A stretch of 20,164 nucleotides of DNA from CADCUY01 sp964242735 (lineage in GTDB: Bacteria > Actinomycetota > Actinomycetes > Actinomycetales > Quadrisphaeraceae): contig CAXTAK010000030.1 in the NCBI GenBank assembly GCA_964242735.1, positions 1 through 20,164 of the forward strand, given 5' to 3'. The translations under genes were made by a program, and so were the position numbers. The notes beneath the pieces are model-generated. The model ran no database searches and was not told the DNA's origin. It saw only the letters and a program-made list of their open reading frames with translations. This document shows positions 1 through 7,041 of this stretch, piece by piece; positions within the stretch are counted from its first letter, which is position 1; every line of letters begins with the position of its first letter.

Positions 1-457
1 AGAGGGCCTTGACCTCGACCGCGTAGACCCCGGTGGGGGCCAGGACGACGTGGTCGACGTCGACCTTCTCGAAGGACACCCCGCTGACCACCCCGAACAC
101 CCCGGAGGTGGTCCGCAGCTGGTCGCCGACGTCGCCCTCGACCATCCGACCGAGACGAGCCAGGAGGCTGCCGTCGGCCAGGGACAGGAACACGACCATG
201 AACACGGTCATCGCCCCGAGGTACGCGCCGACCGCGGCGGCCTGCAGCACCGGGCGTTCGTGGGCGCCCAGCACGATCGCGAGGTCGCTGACAGCGAAGA
301 TGAGGAGGATCTTGGCGAGGTCGGGCCACCGGGTGCGCAGCAGCTCGGTGCGCCGGGCTCGCAGGTCCTGGTCGAGCCAGGAGGCCCGGCGCTGGCGGGC
401 CCGCTGCACGGGCAGGCGCAGCTGCCCGTACCCGCGCCGGTCCCTCCTGCGGCTCAC
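1..457 (-). CDS. NERD-domain membrane protein, N-terminal part
   Basis: Reading the minus strand from a GTG at 457 gives 152 codons open to the left edge, so the 3' end is missing. An in-frame TGA lies two codons upstream (463-461), so the start cannot be earlier. Residues 1-45 are strongly basic. Two hydrophobic segments follow, at about 48-64 and 70-94. From about residue 107 comes the start of a NERD (nuclease-related) domain: V-D-V-D-H-V-V-L at 132-139 and Y-A-V-E-V-K at 145-150. D135 and E148-x-K150 are the expected PD-(D/E)xK-type acid and ExK positions. The family is thought to act on nucleic acid, but function is rarely proven. It lies downstream of the integrase on the same strand, separated by a small hairpin. 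The ribosome binding site is weak, so a later start (for example the GTG at residue 17) is possible. The NERD assignment is solid; the role is unknown. Confidence 0.8.
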   Translation of the reverse strand, partial: MSRRRDRRGYGQLRLPVQRARQRRASWLDQDLRARRTELLRTRWPDLAKILLIFAVSDLAIVLGAHERPVLQAAAVGAYLGAMTVFMVVFLSLADGSLLARLGRMVEGDVGDQLRTTSGVFGVVSGVSFEKVDVDHVVLAPTGVYAVEVKAL

Positions 458-470
458 GGGTCACCATCGG

Positions 471-490
471 CACGGTGCAGGCGCACCGTG
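471..490. terminator. Hairpin between integrase and NERD gene
   Basis: The arms CACGGTGC (471-478) and GCACCGTG (483-490) pair perfectly around a 4-nt AGGC loop. It lies 105 nt past the integrase stop and 14 nt before the NERD start, both on the minus strand. There is no T-tract. It may be a weak terminator or an operator for the NERD gene. Another GC-rich hairpin (GCGCCGG / CCGGCGC) lies at about 532-547. Confidence 0.35.
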
Positions 491-595
491 AGCCGCCGCC
501 GCGCAGTCCCGTCCCGGAGATGAACCGTCCCGCGCCGGTGCCGGCGCTACAGGCGACCTCCGGCACGGGGATAGGGGCGTGTGCCTCCCGGCTGG

Positions 596-1630
596 TCAGA
601 GGCCGAGGGTGGTGGCGGCGTTGTCGATCCACGCGGCCTGGACGCGGACGTAGGTGCCGATGGAGGCCAGGGAGCGGTGGCGGGTCTGGTGGGCGATGGC
701 CCGATCGGATGCGCCGCGCAGGTGGGCGTAGGTGACGAACCCCGCCCGCAGGCTGTGGGCGCTGTAGCGGGTGGGGTCGATGCCTGCCCGGGCCACGGCG
801 TTCTGCACCAGGGTGTTGATGGACTCCGGGTGCAGGGGGGTGGGCCGGGCCCTGTTGTCCTTGCCGACCCCCCGGAACAGGGGCCCGTCGGTGATCCCGG
901 CGAGGTCGGTCCAGTGCTGGAGGGCGGTGACGGGGCAGCGGGCGGGGTTGGCCGCGCGGGGCAGGACGACCAGCTCGGCGCGTTCCCCGGTCTGGTTGGT
1001 CTTCGACCGGGCCAGGGTCAGAACGAGGCCGTTGGGGTGCTGGGCGACGGCGTCGAGGGTGAGGGCGGCAAGCTCGCTGCGGCGCAGCGCGGCGACGAAA
1101 CCCACCAGCAGCAGCGCGCGGTCCCTCGCGCCGGCGAGGTCGGGCTCCGGGGCTCGGGTAGACGAGCGCCACGTCCTGGTGGTCGGGCACGCGGTCAGGA
1201 CGTCGAACAGGTCGGGGGGCATCAGCGGTGCGGCCTGGTCGGGGGGTGCCCCGTGGGTGCGGCGGATGCCTTCCCAGACGGCAAGGACGCGGGCGTTGCG
1301 GGTGGGGTCGGGGGTGTCGTGGAGCTGGTGGGTGAAGCGGATCGCCGACAACCTGCGGCTCATGGTCCCGACCTTGGCCCCGGCGCGGGCGAGGTCGGTG
1401 AGATACCCGGTAATCGTCGCTGCCGCGGCGGGCAGGGGAGTGGTGTGGTGGGCTTCGCACCAGGTGGTGAACTCCCGCCAGTCCGAGCGGTACCCCCGCA
1501 GGGTGTTGCCCGCCCGGGCCGCAGCGACGTATCCCGCCTCCTCCTCGCTGAGGGGGACGTCGTCGAGCAGGGCGAGGGGGTCGCGGTGTAGAAGTTCGAC
1601 CGGCGCCGACGAGGCTGCCGACCTGGTCAT
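596..1630 (-). CDS. Tyrosine recombinase / phage-type integrase
   Basis: This 344-residue protein is a site-specific tyrosine recombinase. Residues about 30-125 form the core-binding (SAM-like) DNA-binding domain, including G-N-T-L-R-G-Y-R-S-D-W at 41-51. The catalytic domain carries R183 in A-L-R-R-S-E-L, K210 in R-S-K-T-N, H292-S-L-R295, H318, and the nucleophile Y327 in I-G-T-Y-V-R, nine residues after H318. The catalytic set is complete, so the enzyme is probably active. The ATG at 1630 is chosen because it overlaps the stop of the upstream ATPase as ATGA (1630-1627), a translational-coupling layout. A longer frame to 1780 exists but runs inside the ATPase gene. No attachment site was recognised nearby, so it could mobilise the island or invert or excise a local segment. 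The family is certain; the substrate is unknown. Confidence 0.92.
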   Translation of the reverse strand: MTRSAASSAPVELLHRDPLALLDDVPLSEEEAGYVAAARAGNTLRGYRSDWREFTTWCEAHHTTPLPAAAATITGYLTDLARAGAKVGTMSRRLSAIRFTHQLHDTPDPTRNARVLAVWEGIRRTHGAPPDQAAPLMPPDLFDVLTACPTTRTWRSSTRAPEPDLAGARDRALLLVGFVAALRRSELAALTLDAVAQHPNGLVLTLARSKTNQTGERAELVVLPRAANPARCPVTALQHWTDLAGITDGPLFRGVGKDNRARPTPLHPESINTLVQNAVARAGIDPTRYSAHSLRAGFVTYAHLRGASDRAIAHQTRHRSLASIGTYVRVQAAWIDNAATTLGL

Positions 1631-3597
1631 GGGGTGCCGATCTCGCTGGCCAGGGAGACCAGTTGCTGCCGCTGCTGCTCGGGCAGGGACCGTGCGTGGG
1701 CAAAGACCCGTCCGCGCAGGCCTTCGCGCCCTTCCTCCTTCGGGGTCTTGGTCTCCCCGGCGGTGCGGTGCTCCTCGCACTCACGGGCCAGCGCCTGTTG
1801 GTCCGGGCCGCCATCGGTGCCCAGGGCCGCGGTGAGCCCGTCGGGGAAGTACAGGCGGACCTGCTGCACGGCGGGTCGGGCGAGCCGCTCGATGCGCTGA
1901 CCACCGGTGGCCTCACCGGCTACGGCCTGGTGGAAGCCCGGGAGCGTGAGCGCGGCCTGCACGCCCAGGTCCTTGTAGAGGGCCTGCAGCAGCCGCTTGC
2001 CGTGGAACCGCTCGGTGGCGGTGCCGGCGGCGAGGATCTCCTCGACCTCGGTGCGCGCCGTCGCGGCCAGCTCTGCGAGGTCCAGGGCGCGGAGCTTGTC
2101 CAGCCACGCACCGGCCTGCTCTCGGGCCACCTGGTCGAGGTCTGTGGAGCGCCCCGGGTCGAGCTCGAGCCGCCCGACTGGCAGCTGGCGGCGCACCCGC
2201 AGCTGCACCTCCTCCTGGACCCGCGCCTGCACGGTCCGCTGCAGGGCCGCTGACACCGCTGCCGGGCTGCTCGCGCGCGTGGTGGTCCCGAACGGGGCCA
2301 GGGCGCGGTGGATCGCGTCGGGGTCGAGAAGCAGGTTCTCGATCATCGCGACCGGCCAGACGACGACGTGCTCGTCAGCCGGCGGGCGATCCCGGTCGGC
2401 GTCGACCAGGCCGAAGACCGGCATCCCGGGCAGGTCGAGGTCCTGCTGGCGCAGCCGCTGCACCGCCTCGATGACATCGCGCTTGGCCCGCCCGGGTACC
2501 AGCGCCCAGGACCGGGTCTCGGGCAGCAGCATCGTGGTCAGCCGGGCGTCACTCGCCACCCCGGCGCGCTCGGGCTCTCCCTCGACGAAGACGATGGGCT
2601 TGGCGCGGGTGAGCAGGTGCGTGGAGCCGGTGATGGTGCGCGCGACCTCCAGGCGCTCCTGATTGGTGGTCAGGCGGGCGAGCTGGTTGTCCGGGCGCAG
2701 CGCCGCAGGGCTGAGCAGCCACAGCTCGTCGTCGGAGAGGGCGTCGAGCAGGGTCGTGGAGTGCGTGGTCAGGATGAACTGCGCTGAGTTCTCCTTCGCC
2801 AGCTTGCGCAGGTAGTCGAGGACCTGCAGCTGCAGCAGCGGGTGCAGGTGGATCTCGGGCTCGTCGAACAGCATCGTCAGCGGCACCAGTCCGTCCGCCC
2901 GGACCGTGGGGGTGACCAGCTGGGTGGCCTGGCGCTCGACCAGGGGCAGCAGCAGCGCGATCGCGGCCTTCTCCCCGGAGGAGAGCTCGTCGATGTCGAA
3001 GCGCAGGTCACCGCGGCCAGCGGGCTGGAACAGGCACTGGATGTTGTCCGGGTCGAGCGCGACGACGCCCACCCACTCCAGGTGCGGCAGGAGGGTGCGC
3101 ACCAGGCGGGCGAACGGCTCGAACAGCTCCGGCACCGACCCGTGCTGGACCTGCCCGCCCTGGGCCTGGAACGCCTCGGCGAGCAGCTCCTGGTGGCGGT
3201 CCCGCAGTCGCACCAGGGACGTCTTGACGAACGCCTGCACGTCGTCGGCGCTGCTGGAGTCCCGCGGCTGGCTCCCCAGGACGTGCAGGTTGTTGGGGAC
3301 CGCGTACTGGAAGGCCGGCAGCGTCTCGCTCTGCAGCAGGTCCCCGAAGCCGCCGCTCGGGAAGCTGTACGTCGAGACGCGGTTCAGCTGGCTGGCCCGC
3401 CAGGTGCGGTGCGGGCCGACGAACATCACCTCCGTGCCCGGCTCGGCCAGCTGGCCGCGCTGGGCGCGGAGCAGGTCCAGCAGGCTCGACTTGCCGGACC
3501 CGTTGGGCCCGGCGATCACCACCAGGTTGCCCAGGTCCACGGCCGCGGCGCGCTCGAGCCCGCGCCTGCTCCCGACGTCAAAGCGACGGATCGCCAC
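1627..3597 (-). CDS. ABC-type ATPase fused to TOPRIM/DUF4435-like domain (PARIS/OLD-like)
   Basis: A 656-residue protein. The N-terminal half is an SMC/ABC-type ATPase: Walker A G-P-N-G-S-G-K-S at 30-37, signature L-S-S-G-E at 205-209, Walker B L-T-M-L-F-D-E-P ending at D245-E246, and switch histidine H279 in T-T-H-S. From about 333 a second domain begins: V-F-V-E339-G-E, then G-L-V-D399-A-D401, the E...DxD arrangement of TOPRIM nucleases. M-I-E-N-L-L-L-D at 418-425 and F-H-G-K-R-L-L further on resemble DUF4435. AriA (ATPase) and AriB (DUF4435 TOPRIM) form the PARIS anti-phage system, and this looks like a single-chain version; a plain OLD-type nuclease is the alternative. The GTG at 3597 is preceded by GAGGGAG seven nt upstream. 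Its stop overlaps the integrase ATG. The domain calls are strong; the defence role is inferred. Confidence 0.82.
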   Translation of the reverse strand: MAIRRFDVGSRRGLERAAAVDLGNLVVIAGPNGSGKSSLLDLLRAQRGQLAEPGTEVMFVGPHRTWRASQLNRVSTYSFPSGGFGDLLQSETLPAFQYAVPNNLHVLGSQPRDSSSADDVQAFVKTSLVRLRDRHQELLAEAFQAQGGQVQHGSVPELFEPFARLVRTLLPHLEWVGVVALDPDNIQCLFQPAGRGDLRFDIDELSSGEKAAIALLLPLVERQATQLVTPTVRADGLVPLTMLFDEPEIHLHPLLQLQVLDYLRKLAKENSAQFILTTHSTTLLDALSDDELWLLSPAALRPDNQLARLTTNQERLEVARTITGSTHLLTRAKPIVFVEGEPERAGVASDARLTTMLLPETRSWALVPGRAKRDVIEAVQRLRQQDLDLPGMPVFGLVDADRDRPPADEHVVVWPVAMIENLLLDPDAIHRALAPFGTTTRASSPAAVSAALQRTVQARVQEEVQLRVRRQLPVGRLELDPGRSTDLDQVAREQAGAWLDKLRALDLAELAATARTEVEEILAAGTATERFHGKRLLQALYKDLGVQAALTLPGFHQAVAGEATGGQRIERLARPAVQQVRLYFPDGLTAALGTDGGPDQQALARECEEHRTAGETKTPKEEGREGLRGRVFAHARSLPEQQRQQLVSLASEIGTP

Positions 3598-3627
3598 CCG
3601 GTTCTCCCTCGTTCGTCCTACCCGCGG

Positions 3628-3633
3628 AGCCTA
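3628..3633 (-). promoter_or_regulatory. Candidate -10 box of the ATPase-integrase operon
   Basis: TAGGCT on the minus strand lies 31 nt before the GTG at 3597 and fits TANNNT. The -35 region is weak and falls inside the inverted repeat at 3642-3671. The assignment is tentative. Confidence 0.3.
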
Positions 3634-3641
3634 CCGGACAT

Positions 3642-3671
3642 CACACGGGATTCCGTGCATTATCCCGTGTG
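3642..3671. promoter_or_regulatory. Perfect 9-bp inverted repeat, candidate operator
   Basis: CACACGGGA (3642-3650) and TCCCGTGTG (3663-3671) are exact reverse complements with a 12-nt AT-richer spacer. The repeat sits in the 165-bp gap between the divergent ATPase operon and the toxin-antitoxin genes, about 45 nt upstream of the ATPase start. The position suits a repressor site over the ATPase promoter. No T-tract is present to suggest a terminator. Confidence 0.5.
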
Positions 3672-3715
3672 CTGCGGCGACCCACTCCGTCGCTCGCAAT
3701 AGTTATTCCATGTCT

Positions 3716-3742
3716 GGTGGGACGGCTAGTCGACGTCCCACC
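3716..3742. promoter_or_regulatory. Operator-like inverted repeat of the toxin-antitoxin promoter
   Basis: GGTGGGACG (3716-3724) and CGTCCCACC (3734-3742) are exact inverted arms with a 9-nt spacer. The repeat ends 7 nt before the candidate -10 box and so covers the -35 region. AbrB-type antitoxins usually repress their own operon, so this is the natural candidate for the autoregulatory site. Confidence 0.55.
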
Positions 3743-3749
3743 CGAGCGT

Positions 3750-3755
3750 TAGAGT
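3750..3755 (+). promoter_or_regulatory. -10 box, likely leaderless toxin-antitoxin transcript
   Basis: TAGAGT (TANNNT consensus) is followed by 7 nt and then the ATG at 3763, so transcription would start at or next to the A of the start codon. No Shine-Dalgarno sequence is present, which agrees with leaderless initiation, common in actinobacteria. Confidence 0.5.
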
Positions 3756-3762
3756 GACGTGC

Positions 3763-4092
3763 ATGTCTATGACGGGTCCGTACCGCGTCCGGGTCGACCA
3801 CAAGCGTCGTCCCTCCCTGCCCCAGCAGCTCCTCGATGAGGCCGGGGTGGGAGCCGGTCAGGACCTCATCGCCCGGGTCGAGGGGCCCGGGCGCATCGTG
3901 CTCGAGGACGCCGCTACCGTCCTGGGACGCCTGCAGGCCGCGGTCCGCGAGGGTATGGCCGCCCACGGGGTGAGCGGGTCCCTGGCCGATGAGCTGCTCG
4001 CCGAGCGGGCCGCCGACACCAGCCTCGAGCCAGCCCCCCCCGACGCGGAGATCGCCGGTGGCGTGGGGCCGGCGGCCGAGCACCAGCGGTGA
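3763..4092 (+). CDS. AbrB/MazE-type antitoxin
   Basis: About 109 residues. The N-terminal 50 residues form a SpoVT/AbrB swapped-hairpin DNA-binding domain: Y-R-V-R-V-D, then R-R-P-S-L-P-Q-Q-L-L, G-V-G-A-G-Q-D-L and G-P-G-R-I-V-L-E-D. A helical C-terminal part (A-V-R-E-G-M onward) would wrap the toxin. The ATG at 3763 is chosen from the leaderless promoter; a GTG at 3754 and an ATG at 3769 are in frame too. The stop overlaps the toxin start as GTGA (4089-4092), so the two genes are translationally coupled. In such modules the antitoxin neutralises the toxin and represses the operon. Confident on family. Confidence 0.85.
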   Translation: MSMTGPYRVRVDHKRRPSLPQQLLDEAGVGAGQDLIARVEGPGRIVLEDAATVLGRLQAAVREGMAAHGVSGSLADELLAERAADTSLEPAPPDAEIAGGVGPAAEHQR

Positions 4093-4586
4093 GTACACCC
4101 ACCTCTGAGCGGAAGCTCCCGGAGGGGTTGTCGGTGGGTCAGGTGGTCCTCGACGCTTCCTACGTCATCGCCCTCCTCCAAGGAGAGGACGCCGCGCAGA
4201 CCTACGCCCCTGTGTTGGCCCGCGCGGTGGTTCCCGCGCCCACCGCCGGGGAGGTGTTCTCCACGCTGCACACCGCCAGCGGGCTCGACCCCGCGCAGGT
4301 CGAGACCGGGCTGGTCGCCCTCGGGGTCCGGGTGGTCGACCTGCCCGTGGCTGTCGCCCGCCACTTCCCCGCCCTGCGGGCCATCGACGCCGCCCGCCGC
4401 GCCGAGCAGCGCGCCGCCGGTGACCGCCCCGTCCAGACCTTGTCCCTGGCCGACCTGTGCGTCATCGGGCACGCCCTGGCCACCGGCCTGCCCGTGCTGA
4501 CCGGGGACCGCCACTGGGCCACCCTGCGCCCCCACGGGCTCGAGGTCGACGTCCACGTCTTCCGCCCGCCCGCGGTAGACGACTGA
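4089..4586 (+). CDS. PIN-domain ribonuclease toxin (VapC-like)
   Basis: A 165-residue PIN-domain protein. The four acidic metal-binding residues are visible: D22 in V-V-L-D-A-S-Y, E55 in A-G-E-V-F, D122 in S-L-A-D-L-C-V-I and D140 in L-T-G-D-R-H-W. VapC toxins are Mg2+-dependent RNases that cleave tRNA or rRNA. The GTG start at 4089 overlaps the antitoxin stop, confirming a two-gene module. The first 18 residues before the PIN core are longer than usual for VapC and could reflect a slightly later true start. The active site is intact. The RNA target cannot be deduced. Confidence 0.88.
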   Translation: MSTPTSERKLPEGLSVGQVVLDASYVIALLQGEDAAQTYAPVLARAVVPAPTAGEVFSTLHTASGLDPAQVETGLVALGVRVVDLPVAVARHFPALRAIDAARRAEQRAAGDRPVQTLSLADLCVIGHALATGLPVLTGDRHWATLRPHGLEVDVHVFRPPAVDD

Positions 4587-4589
4587 GGC

Positions 4590-4790
4590 ATGGGCAGCGG
4601 CATCGCCCGCTACGCCGCGAGCATCGACATCGCGGTCACCGTCGACCCCGCGGACGAGGACCACGCCGCGGAAGTCTCCTGGGCCTTCACCCAGCAGTAC
4701 ACCGAGACCATCTACGGCGACGACCGCGACGCGCGGGCCGCCGTCAGCCTCGACGGGGTCGGCGCCTACGAGATCCAGCCCCTGGAGTAA
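4590..4790 (+). CDS. Small acidic protein, third gene of the toxin-antitoxin operon
   Basis: A 66-residue ORF starting 4 nt after the toxin stop. Nearly every third codon position is G or C, as in the two genes before it, which supports real coding. The product is strongly acidic: about 13 Asp/Glu against 3 Arg and no Lys. It has no hydrophobic segment. I do not recognise a family. Tight spacing implies co-transcription with the toxin, so it may modulate the module or be a passenger. No Shine-Dalgarno sequence is clear; reinitiation after the toxin stop is likely. Confidence 0.6.
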   Translation: MGSGIARYAASIDIAVTVDPADEDHAAEVSWAFTQQYTETIYGDDRDARAAVSLDGVGAYEIQPLE

Positions 4791-4982
4791 CCCGGAGCGG
4801 GGATGGCAGCGCGCCGCAGCGGCACGTCGGTACCGGCACGAACTTCCACGACGTCGCAGTGCCGGGCGGGCCACGGGCGCTGCCCAGGTCCGTGTGCCAT
4901 CAGCGGTCGATGGCGGCCACGTTCAGGCAGATGCCTAGCGAGCGGCGGCCACGACCCGGCCTGCTGTGCCGACAGGCAGACT

Positions 4983-6383
4983 GTGAAGGTGCCCGACGTC
5001 GATCTGCCCTCACGCTACGAGGACCTGCGACCCGAGTTCCGAGCGCAATTGCGCCCTAATCGGTCCATGATCGATGAGGTCAAGACCGCGTACCAGCGGA
5101 TGCAGATCAGCGGCGGGGTGCGATTCCTGCCGGTGTTCGGACTGAGCGGCGCTGGTAAGACGAGCGCGGCCCGGGAACTGGCCACGCACCTGCCGGGAGT
5201 GGAGGTGCACGTGCTGCCCGCAGACGCGGTCGAGGGCAGCGCGGACCTGAAGCTGGCTCTGCCGAGGACCACCGCTGACATGATTATCGCAGTGGTGGAT
5301 CAGTTCGAGGAGGGTGTGGCTCGACGCGAGGACATCCCCACCCGCTTCGTCGAGGCGCTGAGCCGGCTGGACCGTTCGCGCCCGGACACACCGGTGCTCT
5401 TCCTGTGGTTGACCACCAGTCGGGAGTTCCAGGCCGAGCTCGCTGCGGCGACATCGCGCAACACCCGTCTGCTAGCGAGGGCAGACTTCGAGCTCGCCGC
5501 CCTGCCTCGAAGCGACTGGCCGGATGTGATCCAAGAGACGTTTGAGTTTCACAACGAGGGTAGCGAGTTGGCCGACTTTCAAGTCCTACGCCCACGACTT
5601 GAGGAGGTCTCGCGCACAGCGCCCACCTTAGGTGCAGCCATCGAATACACCGGCGATCGATTCGGAACCGAGGGGTTGCAGGATCTGTCCGAGTACCAGG
5701 TGATCATGCTGTGGCCGGTAACTGACGGTCAGCGTTTGGCCAACGTGCGGAACTTTACAAATCCCCGCGCAGGCTACCGCCTCGACTGGAACGCCTTCTA
5801 CCGTGCACTGAACACGAACGACCAGCAGCAGCTTCCTCTCGACGCCTACAATAAAGCCCGACTGTACTTCGATGTCCGACTCGTTCCCATCCAAGCCGCC
5901 GACCTGCAGGAGGTCTGTCAAGATCTCACCGAGCCGAACAGGCCGCCCGCGAAGAGCTACCTCGAATCGTTTAGCAACACGCACCTGTTCGGCCTCGTCA
6001 ATGACACCTGGAACCCGGATGCGTACCGACCTATGAAGGATCACGGGGAAACCTCACAGCGGGCGAGGACCGCGCGCACCTGGTATCCCACGGTCAACGG
6101 GAAGCCCACCGTCCTCGGGCACCGCCTAGCTGCGTGCTTCACGGCCCTCGACCTTCCAGCCAGCGCCGAGACCGAGGTCAGGACCCCACACTCCCGAGTG
6201 GTCGCTGACGTCCACGTGCGGCGCGCCCTGGAGTCGCGCCCCGCTTCCGGTGACCGACGTCAAGTTATTTTAGAGCTGAAGGCGTACGCGCCGACCGCTA
6301 CGACTCCGTCGGTGATCGCGGGGCAGATTCGAAGCACCCTAAAGAAGCACGCCCAGCTCGCTGGCTACTTACAGCGCAGTTGA
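4983..6383 (+). CDS. STAND-like P-loop NTPase with C-terminal PD-(D/E)xK nuclease signature
   Basis: About 466 residues from a GTG at 4983; a second GTG at 4989 is equally possible. The frame is open further upstream, but that stretch is Cys/Arg-rich and not coding-like. Walker A is G-L-S-G-A-G-K-T at 53-60, and a STAND-style Walker B is V-V-D106-Q-F-E-E110. The middle is mixed helical with no family I recognise. At the C-terminus V-A-D409-V-H is followed by I-L-E431-L-K433, a D...ExK nuclease core, and then a helix with G-Q-I-R-S-T-L-K-K-H-A-Q-L. This suggests NTP-gated nucleic-acid cleavage, as in anti-phage STAND proteins. Codon use is AT-richer than the neighbours, with three TTA leucine codons, suggesting separate acquisition. 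The P-loop is certain, the nuclease motif likely, and the defence role inferred. Confidence 0.75.
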   Translation: MKVPDVDLPSRYEDLRPEFRAQLRPNRSMIDEVKTAYQRMQISGGVRFLPVFGLSGAGKTSAARELATHLPGVEVHVLPADAVEGSADLKLALPRTTADMIIAVVDQFEEGVARREDIPTRFVEALSRLDRSRPDTPVLFLWLTTSREFQAELAAATSRNTRLLARADFELAALPRSDWPDVIQETFEFHNEGSELADFQVLRPRLEEVSRTAPTLGAAIEYTGDRFGTEGLQDLSEYQVIMLWPVTDGQRLANVRNFTNPRAGYRLDWNAFYRALNTNDQQQLPLDAYNKARLYFDVRLVPIQAADLQEVCQDLTEPNRPPAKSYLESFSNTHLFGLVNDTWNPDAYRPMKDHGETSQRARTARTWYPTVNGKPTVLGHRLAACFTALDLPASAETEVRTPHSRVVADVHVRRALESRPASGDRRQVILELKAYAPTATTPSVIAGQIRSTLKKHAQLAGYLQRS

Positions 6384-6587
6384 GAATGGGCGGGATACCG
6401 CTGCGCCCCGTCCCAGTGACCATCAGGTGATTGGCACGGTGCGGTTCTACCGCGAAACGGTCTTGCCGGGTCGTCCGCGAACGGGGCGAGACAGTGCACC
6501 TCCTGTCGGTACCGACCACGCGCTCCAGCCCGCCTCAGGCCAACCTTCGAGCCGAGGCGGAGATCGGCTACGGCGCGAGTCGCGGCA

Positions 6588-6621
6588 GCGGGTGCGGGTG
6601 CGGGTGCGGGTGCGGGTGCGG
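6588..6621. repeat. Hexanucleotide tandem repeat (GCGGGT)n
   Basis: Five complete GCGGGT units plus four bases of a sixth run without interruption. On the minus strand they would read Ala-Pro repeats in one frame, but no real gene is supported there. This is a microsatellite prone to slippage. Confidence 0.9.
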
Positions 6622-6869
6622 CATTCATGACACGCCAAGAGAACGACGCCGCCCACTCGCCGTGCTGCATCGGCGCGCCGGTCAGCCGCCGCTCACCGAA
6701 CCCTGCGCCGAACCGATCCTGCGGCGCACCGTCCTGGGCCGCTGACCTGTAAGGCGGCCGAGCGCCAGTTGTTGATCAGGGTGTGTCGGTGGGGGTTTCT
6801 CTTTCCGGTGTATCCACCATTGCGACGAGAAGACGGTCAGGAGGGGGTTAGCCGTCGTTGTTTCTCGAC

Positions 6870-7009
6870 GCCAGTTGTCGACACACCTGACCTGCGGTGA
6901 TGCATGCGGTGATCTTCGTGTCGTTCACCCATCGTTTTCCGACGGTCACGAGCCGGCGTCCCCAGTGCCCCTGAGCCGGGCGGCGTCGCCCGGTTGAGCG
7001 ACAACTGGC
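6870..7009. repeat. 140-bp segment with 11-bp perfect terminal inverted repeats
   Basis: GCCAGTTGTCG (6870-6880) and CGACAACTGGC (6999-7009) are exact inverted arms around 118 bp without a convincing gene. A related CGCCAGTTGT occurs at 6763-6772. This may be a miniature or decayed transposable element. No target-site duplication is obvious. Confidence 0.4.
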
Positions 7010-7041
7010 TCTGCCTGGCCTGACACGTGCAGCGCACCTGC

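Larger units (their letters stand above)
6384..7041. other. Gene-poor 658-bp segment with repeats
   Basis: This lies between the NTPase-nuclease stop and the convergent GNAT stop. It holds a six-base tandem repeat (6588-6621) and an inverted repeat (6870-7009). A 41-codon ORF (6627-6752, Cys-Cys-Ile-Gly-Ala-Pro near the middle) has high third-position GC but no ribosome binding site and starts right after the tandem repeat. I do not call it a gene. Short minus-strand frames across 6837-7045 look like debris. Confidence 0.5.

Noticed and set aside
581..1591. Long plus-strand frames opposite the integrase and ATPase
   Set aside because: These are shadows created by high GC in the real minus-strand genes. 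Their translations are low-complexity Gly/Val/Arg.
4803..4982. N-terminal extension of the STAND-like gene
   Set aside because: The translation is rich in Cys, Arg and Ser with no coding-type third-position bias and no ribosome binding site.
5043..5054. Perfect 12-bp palindrome GCGCAATTGCGC
   Set aside because: It lies inside the coding region near the 5' end of the NTPase-nuclease gene, where short palindromes are expected by chance.
6588..6621. CRISPR-like array
   Set aside because: The units are six bases with no spacers, so this is a simple microsatellite.
6627..6752. 41-codon ORF after the hexanucleotide repeat
   Set aside because: Third-position GC is high, but it starts directly after the repeat with no ribosome binding site and has no recognisable family.
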